Below, one piece after another: positions 58,491 through 64,000 of a stretch of DNA of 64,000 nucleotides. Position numbers and translations under genes: made by a program. The notes under the pieces were generated by a model. That model saw nothing but the letters and a program-made list of their open reading frames with translations. It ran no database searches and was not told the DNA's origin. Source of the DNA: RBG-16-66-20 sp052386675. GTDB taxonomy: Bacteria > Pseudomonadota > Gammaproteobacteria > Burkholderiales > SG8-39. Each line of letters begins with the position of its first letter. The stretch's first letter is position 1. The stretch lies in assembly GCA_052386675.1 (NCBI GenBank), contig JBQTJX010000021.1, forward strand, positions 1-64,000, given 5' to 3'.

Positions 58491-59498
58491 ATGATCGTCC
58501 GCCCGCTCGCACTGATCGCACTGATCGCACTTATCGCCATGTTCTGCCTGCCCGCGCAGGCACAGGACAAGGGCGCCGGAACGGGAACGGACGCCGCCGA
58601 GATCCTGTCCGCGGTGGTCCGCGTGCGCGCGAAGATCCTGCCCGACGCGCGTAGTGCGGAAACACTCGGACTGCAGCGCGAAGGCACCGGCGTGATCGTG
58701 CGCGAGGGCTACGTCGCCACCATCGGCTACCTGGTGATCGAGTCCGAGTCCATTGAGGTGACCGGCGCCGATGGCAGGTCGGTGCCGGCGACGCTTGCGG
58801 GCTACGACCACGCCAGCGGATTCGGCCTGGTCCGGCTGCTCGCGCCGCTGGCCGGAAAGCCGCTTCCCTTCGGCGATGCGGCCAGTGTCGCCGAGCGCGA
58901 TCCGGTGCTGGTGGCGGGTCATGGCGGCCGCGATGGCGTGGGCGTGGTGCAGGTGGTGTCGCGCCGCCCGTTCTCCGGCAGCTGGGAGTACCTGCTCGAT
59001 TCGGCGATCTGGACCTATCCCGCGGTGCCAAACTGGTCAGGCGCGCCCCTGATCGGCCCGAAGGGGGACTTTCTCGGCATCGGCTCGCTGATCGTGGCCG
59101 ACGCCACCGGCGAAGGCGTGCAGGCGCCGGGGAACATGTTCGTGCCCTCCAACCTGCTGCAGCCGATCCTGGAGGACCTGATCGCGCAGGGCAGGGCGAA
59201 GGGACCGGTGCGGCCCTGGCTGGGCATGAGTACCGAGGAATTGCGCGGGCGCCTGTTCGTGTCGCGCGTCTCGCCCGGCGGGCCGGCGGAATCCGCCGGC
59301 GTGCGCGCCGGCGACATGCTGGTGGGCGTCGGCGAGGAGCAAGTCTCCTCGCTGGCCGATTTCTATCGAAAGCTCTGGGCTCGCGGCGCGGCCGGGGTCG
59401 ACGTGCCGCTGCGCCTGCTGCAGGGAGCGCAGGTGAAGGACCTGCAGCTGCGCTCGATCGACCGGGTGGACTACTTCCGGCAGAAGCGCAGCTACTGA
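58491..59498 (+). CDS. DegP/HtrA-like protein with degenerate catalytic triad and PDZ domain
   Basis: 335 residues with a signal peptide (LALIALIALIAMFCLPAQAQ), so probably periplasmic. The trypsin-like domain spans about 40-215 and a PDZ domain about 225-320 (PWLGMSTEELRGRLFVSRVSPGGPAESAGVRAGDMLVGVG). The His of the usual TxxHVV motif is replaced by Y80 (ATIGYLVI), the Asp region reads HASGFGLVRL without the acid, and Ser is kept as S183 (NWSGAP). It is probably not an active protease but a binding or chaperone-like protein. TAGAAT lies at 58452-58457. Confidence 0.85.
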   Translation: MIVRPLALIALIALIAMFCLPAQAQDKGAGTGTDAAEILSAVVRVRAKILPDARSAETLGLQREGTGVIVREGYVATIGYLVIESESIEVTGADGRSVPATLAGYDHASGFGLVRLLAPLAGKPLPFGDAASVAERDPVLVAGHGGRDGVGVVQVVSRRPFSGSWEYLLDSAIWTYPAVPNWSGAPLIGPKGDFLGIGSLIVADATGEGVQAPGNMFVPSNLLQPILEDLIAQGRAKGPVRPWLGMSTEELRGRLFVSRVSPGGPAESAGVRAGDMLVGVGEEQVSSLADFYRKLWARGAAGVDVPLRLLQGAQVKDLQLRSIDRVDYFRQKRSY

Positions 59499-59517
59499 AG
59501 CCCCGGCCAGGCGTCGG

Positions 59518-60510
59518 CTAGCGGATGAACATGTCCTTCGGATAGGGCTCCACGCCCTCGTTCAGCGTCGAGGGCGGCGCCCGGCGCAGCATGTCGGTGT
59601 CCGGCGCATGCGACACCGTCTGCGCGTAGCGCACGTTCTTCTGCATTTCCTCGACGTACAGGTTCTGTCCCTTGAAGTGCTCCCCGGCATACTCGTAGGC
59701 GCGCGCGAGCTGCAGGTCCAGCCGCTTGGCGGCGTTCATGTAGAAGGAGGGTGTCTTGCGCACCAGGTCGTCGCCGGAGCGGAACAGGACCTGCTTGCGG
59801 CCGCCGGGCAGCGTCTTCTGCGCCAGGCCGCCCAGCACGAACTCCGGGTAGAGGCGGTCGCGGCATTTCTCCAGGTAACAGCGGTCCGACATCTGCGCGA
59901 TGATGTCCGCGGTGCCGAGCATGTGGCCGACGCGGCGCAGCAGGGTGTCGTTGATCGGAATGGTCTCCGCCGGGCGCTCGTAGCCTGTGTAGTGCACCAG
60001 CGTGGCCGCGGCGTTCGCCAGGCGCTTCAAGCCCAGCCTGGGCAGGTACGCGCCCAGGTGCTTCGAGCCGCGGGTGACATGGCTCTGGGTGTACTCGGCG
60101 CCATAGCGGTGGCGCCGGTCGGAACGCTTCTTGAGATAGCCGAAATCGTGGTACAGCGCGGTGACCACGCCCAGCGCGAAATACTCGGGGGGAAGGTGCG
60201 GCGAGTCGCCCGCGCGCGAGCGCGATGTTTCGCGGCTGCGCTCGTAGCCGTCCATCAGGCGCGCCATGGCGAGGGTTACGTCCAGCACGTGCTGGATGTC
60301 GTGGTACTCGGTGTCGCAGGCCTGGTAGTCGTCGTCCTCGCCGCGGTAGGCGCGCAGGAGGTCGTCGAAGGCGCGCTCGATCGCCGCGGGCGTGGCGCGG
60401 GGCGGCTTGCCGTCGTAGAGGCCGCGGAACACGCGCATGACTTCGCCGCGGACCTGGTCCGCGTCGGTGGTCCGGATACTGTCGGTTACGTCGTGGTCGT
60501 TGCGGCGCAT
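59518..60510 (-). CDS. HD-superfamily protein resembling cyclic-nucleotide phosphodiesterases
   Basis: 330 residues, cytoplasmic. Metal motifs are H70-D71 and H74 (YHDIQHVLDVTLAMARLM) and H121-D122 (ALYHDFGYLKK). The YH-x-x-x-H-x-x-D-V pattern followed by an A-x-x-HD helix is that of class I phosphodiesterases. A later Asp in ADIIAQMSD is a further ligand candidate. Substrate unknown; a cyclic nucleotide or another phosphate ester is possible. It has its own start at ATG 60510 in a 222-base gap shared with YdcH. Confidence 0.75.
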   Translation of the reverse strand: MRRNDHDVTDSIRTTDADQVRGEVMRVFRGLYDGKPPRATPAAIERAFDDLLRAYRGEDDDYQACDTEYHDIQHVLDVTLAMARLMDGYERSRETSRSRAGDSPHLPPEYFALGVVTALYHDFGYLKKRSDRRHRYGAEYTQSHVTRGSKHLGAYLPRLGLKRLANAAATLVHYTGYERPAETIPINDTLLRRVGHMLGTADIIAQMSDRCYLEKCRDRLYPEFVLGGLAQKTLPGGRKQVLFRSGDDLVRKTPSFYMNAAKRLDLQLARAYEYAGEHFKGQNLYVEEMQKNVRYAQTVSHAPDTDMLRRAPPSTLNEGVEPYPKDMFIR

Positions 60511-60631
60511 CGATGCTGCACCCGGCGCCGCCTGCCGCCGGGCTTTCTCCCCTTGTAGTGGATTCTATGGTGCCAGGCCTGCCGCCGGAGCCCTTTCCCA
60601 CGGGTTCCGGACGGGATAGGATGCGCAAACG

Positions 60632-60713
60632 GCGGCTGCAGGGCGGTGACGTAGTTCACGCGCAGCCGCGGGGACGGGAATTCTTTCCTTTTTTTTCTTT
60701 TTTGTCCTTTGCC
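60632..60713 (+). other. Hairpin followed by a T-rich run upstream of ydcH
   Basis: GCGGCTGC (60632-60639) and GCAGCCGC (60662-60669) pair perfectly, with GTGA/TCAC pairing inside the loop. A T-rich run of nearly thirty bases (60681-60710, almost without purines) follows after about 12 bases. In this GC-rich genome such a run stands out. It may be the 3' end of a small RNA or a leader terminator controlling the gene at 60733. No ORF of note lies in this 222-base gap. Confidence 0.45.
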
Positions 60714-60732
60714 GGCAACCAGGAGGGTGGCG

Positions 60733-60954
60733 TTGGGCATCCTCACGCTCACCGAAGAGGAACGCATCCAGATCGAGGCTCGGATCCTCGCCCTGGAGAC
60801 CGAGCATCAGGACCTGGACGACGTGATCCTGCGCCTCGCCGAGCACCCGACCCAGGACCAGCTGCTGTTGCGGCGCCTGAAGAAGCGCAAGCTCCTGATC
60901 AAGGACTCCCTCGAGCGCCTGCGCGCGCGACTGGTGCCCGATATCCCCGCCTAG
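60733..60954 (+). CDS. DUF465 / YdcH-family small protein
   Basis: 73 residues forming a helical hairpin: LTLTEEERIQIEARILALETEHQDLDDVILRLAEHP, then QLLLRRLKKRKLLIKDSLERLRARL, with the H-x-x-L-D and KKxKLxLKD family features. TTG 60733 is chosen because AGGAGG ends six bases before it. The last 56 bases overlap the convergent cupin gene. Function unknown. Confidence 0.8.
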   Translation: MGILTLTEEERIQIEARILALETEHQDLDDVILRLAEHPTQDQLLLRRLKKRKLLIKDSLERLRARLVPDIPA

Positions 60955-61333
60955 GCGGCGCCGCGTCCTCGGTGCGGAAATCCGCCGGCGCCACCACCTC
61001 GATCATCTCCAGGTCCTGCGAGTGGCGGATTTCGCGGTGGCGGATGCCCGGCGGCTGGTAGAAGCAGGTCCCGGCCTTCATGCGCACTTCGCCGACACCC
61101 TCATACTCGAACACCGCCCAGCCTTTCAGCACGTAGACGAACTGTACCCTGCAGTCGTGCCGGTGCCACTGGCCGTGCGGCGCCTTGCCCTTGCGCGCGC
61201 GGATGACGTGCGCGACCACCTTGCCGCGCGTGGCGCGCCTGATGCCGAGGTCGCGGTACTCGAAGTAGCTGCGCAGGCCGCGGCGGACGAACTTCGAGCC
61301 GGCGCGGTGGCTGACGGCAAAGCGGGATTTCAT
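60899..61333 (-). CDS. Cupin-domain protein
   Basis: 144 residues. The cupin metal motif is recognisable: GQWHRHDCRVQFVYVLKGWAVFEYEG gives H-x-H and Glu/Gln positions and YQPPGIRHREI the last His. It begins FAVSHRAGSKFVRRGLRSYFEYRDLGI, a start seen in small cytoplasmic cupins. It may bind a metal and a small ligand or act as an isomerase. The gene follows the CoA-transferase by 10 bases and is probably co-transcribed. It overlaps ydcH on the opposite strand. Confidence 0.8.
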   Translation of the reverse strand: MKSRFAVSHRAGSKFVRRGLRSYFEYRDLGIRRATRGKVVAHVIRARKGKAPHGQWHRHDCRVQFVYVLKGWAVFEYEGVGEVRMKAGTCFYQPPGIRHREIRHSQDLEMIEVVAPADFRTEDAAPPRRGYRAPVARAGARGSP

Positions 61334-61343
61334 CGAGGGTTCC

Positions 61344-62915
61344 TCATTTGTCGAGCATGGGCGCGTCGCGGAAAATGCGAGCGTCCATGGTTTTCAGGTC
61401 CGGCGCAACCGGTACCGGCGCGCCCAGCTGCGCGAGCACGTCGCGCGCAAGGTCCACGCCAGGTGCAATCTCGGCCAGCGTGAGGCGCCCGCCGCGCAGG
61501 TCGAACACCGCGCGCTCGGTCACGTAGAGCACCCTGGTGCCGCGGCCCGCGGTGTAGGGGCCGTTGAAGGACAGGTGCTCGACGCGCGGCAGGACCTTCT
61601 TCACCGCGCCTTCGCGGACGATCGAGAGGCGCCCCTGCGCCGCGCGCACCTCCAGCCCTTTCGCGGTGAGCGAGCCCATGAACACCACTTCCTTCGCGGT
61701 CTGGGTGATGTTGACGAAGCCGCCGACGCCGGCGACGCGGTCGCCGAACTTCGATACGTTGACGTTGCCTTCCACGTCCATCTGCGCGAGGCCTAGGAAA
61801 GCGAGGTCCAGCCCGCCGCCATCGTAGAAGTCGAACTGCTCGGCGTGGGTGATGATCGCGTCAGGGTTGGCCGAGGCGCCGAACGAGGGGAAGGAGGCCG
61901 GGATGCCGCCGATCGGGCCGGATTCCACGGTCATGACGAAATCCTGCACGCCTTCCTCCCGCGCCACTTCGCCCACGCCCGAGGGCATGCCGACGCCGAG
62001 GTTCACGATCGGCTTCTTCCACTTCAGGAGTTCCAGCACCGCGCGGCGCTGGATGATCTTTCGAAGATCCAGGGGCGTGGGAGCGAGTTTGGCCGGCTGC
62101 GCGCCGCCTTCGATTCGCGGGCTTGCTCTCACATCCCCTGTATACGCGGGGTTGAATACCTCGCCATAGGTCTGCCAATGGTGCTCGGGGTCATCCGCCA
62201 CCACGACGTAATCCACCAGGATGCCGGGCACCTTCACCTGCATCGGGTGGATCGCACCCTTCTCCTTCAGGTGCTTCACCTGGGCGATGACGATGCCGCC
62301 GGAATTGTGCGCCGCCTGCGCCAGCGGCAGGACATCGTTGAAATGCGGCTCCTCTTCCATGGAGAGGTTGCCATCCTCGTCCGCTGAGGTGGCGCGCAGG
62401 ATGGCGCAATGGATCGGCATGGACGGGTAGAACAGGTACTCGCGTCCGCGCAGCGTCACCAGTTCCACCAGTTCCTCGGTGGTGACGCTGTTCAGCTTCC
62501 CGCCGTCGCGGCGGGGATCGATGAAGGTGTGCAGGCCGATGGGCGACACCACGCCGGGCTTGCCCCCGGCGATGGCGCGATACAGTTGCGCGATCACGCC
62601 CTGCGGCCAGTTGTAGGCCTCGACCTTGTTCGCCACCGCGAGCGCGCCCAGCCGCGGCGCCGCGCCCCAGTGGCCGCCGATGATGCGCGTCACCAGCCCT
62701 TCGTGGCCATAGCGCCCGGTGCCGCGCGTGGCGCGGTCGCCCTGGCCGGCGGCGTAGACGAGCGTCAGGCCGCGCGGCCGGCCGGTGTCCAGGAAGCGCT
62801 TCTCCACCGCGGCGGAGACGCCCTCCGCGTGGCCCGAGCCGGTAAAGCCGGAGGTGGACACGGTCCAGCCGTCCTCAAGGAGTTGCGCGGCGTCGGCGCA
62901 GGTGATTCGCTTCAT
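61344..62915 (-). CDS. Fused family I CoA-transferase (propionate CoA-transferase-like)
   Basis: 523 residues holding both alpha and beta subunits in one chain (halves about 1-270 and 290-523). SGFTGSGHAEGVSAAVEKRF opens the first half; the second has NLGVGMPSGVGEVAREEG and the active-site Glu in TVESGPIGGIP. This is the Pct/acetate CoA-transferase layout. It uses acetyl- or propionyl-CoA to activate short acids. ATG 62915; divergent from the kinase-like gene with 42 bases between. Upstream in-frame sequence is the antisense of that gene and not coding. Confidence 0.9.
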   Translation of the reverse strand: MKRITCADAAQLLEDGWTVSTSGFTGSGHAEGVSAAVEKRFLDTGRPRGLTLVYAAGQGDRATRGTGRYGHEGLVTRIIGGHWGAAPRLGALAVANKVEAYNWPQGVIAQLYRAIAGGKPGVVSPIGLHTFIDPRRDGGKLNSVTTEELVELVTLRGREYLFYPSMPIHCAILRATSADEDGNLSMEEEPHFNDVLPLAQAAHNSGGIVIAQVKHLKEKGAIHPMQVKVPGILVDYVVVADDPEHHWQTYGEVFNPAYTGDVRASPRIEGGAQPAKLAPTPLDLRKIIQRRAVLELLKWKKPIVNLGVGMPSGVGEVAREEGVQDFVMTVESGPIGGIPASFPSFGASANPDAIITHAEQFDFYDGGGLDLAFLGLAQMDVEGNVNVSKFGDRVAGVGGFVNITQTAKEVVFMGSLTAKGLEVRAAQGRLSIVREGAVKKVLPRVEHLSFNGPYTAGRGTRVLYVTERAVFDLRGGRLTLAEIAPGVDLARDVLAQLGAPVPVAPDLKTMDARIFRDAPMLDK

Positions 62916-62957
62916 TGCGGGTTCGACAGCATAAATTCGATTATCCTTCACGCTCCC

Positions 62958-64000
62958 ATGTCCGACCAGTTCACCGGGGCAAAACCCGTCGAAGAACGCC
63001 ATCGCTTCGACCTCGCGCGCCTTCAGGCCTGGCTGAGCGGCCGCGTGGATGGATTCGGCGGTCCGGTCGAAGTCGAGCAGTTCAAGGGCGGCCAGTCCAA
63101 TCCCACCTACCGCATCACCGCGGGCGGCAAGCGTTATGCGCTGCGGCGCAAGCCCCCGGGCAAGCTGCTGCCCTCGGCGCATGCGGTCGATCGAGAGTTC
63201 AAGGTCATCTCCGCCCTGCACAAGCAGGGTTTTCCGGTGGCCAGGCCCTACGTGCTGTGCGAGGACGATGCGGTCATCGGCACGGCCTTTTACCTCATGG
63301 ACTGCGTCGAGGGCCGCGTGATGTGGGACCAGTCGCTGCCCGGCATGGACCAGGCCGGCCGCGCCGCAGTCTGGGACGAACTGAACCGCGTCATCGCGCT
63401 GCTGCATTCCATCGACTACAAGGCCGCCGGGCTGGAGGATTTCGGCAAGGCGGGCAGCTACATCGAGCGCCAGGTCGGGCGCTGGACCAAGCAGTACCTC
63501 GCCTCGGAGACGGTGAAGATCCAGGCCATGGACGATCTCATCGCCTGGCTGCCGAAGAACATCCCGGCTGCCGCCGAGACCACCGTGGTGCACGGCGACT
63601 ACCGCCTGGACAACACCGTGTTCCACCCGACCGAGCCGCGGATCCTCGCGGTGCTGGACTGGGAGTTGTCCACGCTCGGCGATCCGCTGGCGGACTTCTC
63701 CTACCATTGCATGAGCTGGCACATCCCGCCGGGAAAGTTCCGCGGCATTGCCGGGCTGGACCTGGCGGCGCTCGGCATCCCGGGCGAGCGCGAGTACGTG
63801 GCGCGCTACTTCCAGCGCACCGGGCGCACCCGGCCGGACGATTCGACCTGGGACTACTACATGGCGTACAACCTGTTCCGCATCGCCGCCATCCTGCAGG
63901 GAATCGCCAAGCGCGTCGTGGACGGCACCGCCGCCTCGACCCACGCGGCCGAGGCGGGCGGGCGGGCGCCGATCATGGCCGAGCTGGGCTGGCAGCAGGT
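62958..64000 (+). CDS. APH-family phosphotransferase, ACAD10/11 N-domain / LvaA-like (3' end outside window)
   Basis: 347 codons are visible, running off the window. VEVEQFKGGQSNPTYRITAGGKRYALRRKPPGK is the Gly loop and Lys, VVHGDYRLDNTVFH is the catalytic Brenner-type HGDxxxxN motif and VLDWELSTLGDPLADFSY the Mg-binding Asp. This branch phosphorylates hydroxyacyl-CoAs (LvaA in levulinate catabolism, N-domains of ACAD10/11). The CoA-transferase beside it may supply the acyl-CoA, and the ACAD10/11-like gene at 31449 may be its partner. Confidence 0.88.
   Translation, partial: MSDQFTGAKPVEERHRFDLARLQAWLSGRVDGFGGPVEVEQFKGGQSNPTYRITAGGKRYALRRKPPGKLLPSAHAVDREFKVISALHKQGFPVARPYVLCEDDAVIGTAFYLMDCVEGRVMWDQSLPGMDQAGRAAVWDELNRVIALLHSIDYKAAGLEDFGKAGSYIERQVGRWTKQYLASETVKIQAMDDLIAWLPKNIPAAAETTVVHGDYRLDNTVFHPTEPRILAVLDWELSTLGDPLADFSYHCMSWHIPPGKFRGIAGLDLAALGIPGEREYVARYFQRTGRTRPDDSTWDYYMAYNLFRIAAILQGIAKRVVDGTAASTHAAEAGGRAPIMAELGWQQ

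Noticed and set aside
61344..63944. An N-terminal extension of the fused CoA-transferase by about 340 codons.
   Set aside because: The extra stretch is the reverse of the APH-like kinase gene, while ATG 62915 gives the normal family start.
1..64000. rRNA, tRNA or CRISPR arrays.
   Set aside because: I looked for regularly spaced repeats, cloverleaf-like sequences and rRNA-like stretches and saw none; gaps are nearly all under 230 bases.

Overview
The window is a chromosomal segment of a high-GC betaproteobacterium, most likely of the order Burkholderiales. Supports for this are the small DUF3567 gene at 21384-21623, the DUF2917 / LysR pair at 51073-52546, four Bug/TctC-type solute receptors with no permease genes beside them, and the strong G/C bias of third codon positions. 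About 78 protein genes are packed with very short gaps. I see no rRNA, tRNA, CRISPR array, transposase or phage structural gene.

Layout. (1) 1-4261: a cupin tail, a creatinase/M24-like hydrolase and a four-gene amino-acid-type ABC importer. (2) 4376-7579: a duplicated two-gene module (ABM monooxygenase-like protein plus class II aldolase/adducin protein) with an NHL beta-propeller gene between the copies. (3) 7580-13594: a MetE-C-like protein, an enolase-superfamily enzyme, a DUF6642-like caspase-fold candidate, an MFS carrier, a DUF2817 carboxypeptidase-like protein and an atypical crotonase. (4) 13663-19409: one operon for an unknown acid (acyl-CoA dehydrogenase, GntR regulator, CoA-transferase, two Bug receptors, enoyl-CoA hydratase), with a near-consensus promoter and a GntR-type operator in front. 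(5) 19417-25677: hydrolases, a phosphatase-like enzyme, DUF3567, MetY and an SDR-type reductase. (6) 25694-32696: a second acid-catabolism locus (IclR, CoA-transferase, nitronate monooxygenase, Bug receptor, sulfatase) divergent from an ACAD10/11-like dehydrogenase. (7) 32701-37452: a MATE pump and VanZ flanked by a short direct repeat, then a lower-GC Type II restriction-modification pair, then a radical SAM protein.

(8) 37486-42963: a tightly coupled operon of two MFS carriers, a D-amino-acid PLP lyase, a RidA-family protein, a spermidine-synthase-like protein and a TauE-like exporter, ended by a perfect 36-bp palindrome. (9) 43019-47224: glutathione reductase that lacks a normal start codon, a small protein, a NUDIX-MBL fusion and a dienoyl-CoA-reductase-like SDR. 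(10) 47285-50919: CitE-like lyase, CoA-transferase and Bug receptor, divergent from a MarR regulator. (11) 51073-53939: DUF2917, a small protein, LysR, a HigBA toxin-antitoxin pair and a lower-GC membrane protein. (12) 54005-64000: quinone oxidoreductase, threonine dehydratase, haloalkane dehalogenase, crotonase, a degenerate DegP-like protein, a PDE-like HD protein, YdcH, a cupin, a fused CoA-transferase and an APH-like kinase cut by the window end.

The common theme is capture of organic acids by periplasmic receptors, activation by CoA-transferases, and oxidation, hydration or cleavage of the thioesters, each locus with its own regulator (GntR, IclR, MarR). No single clearly new multi-gene system stands out. 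The best leads are the duplicated ABM-aldolase module, the caspase-fold candidate, the crotonases without catalytic glutamates, the CTG-start glutathione reductase and several sharp DNA palindromes.
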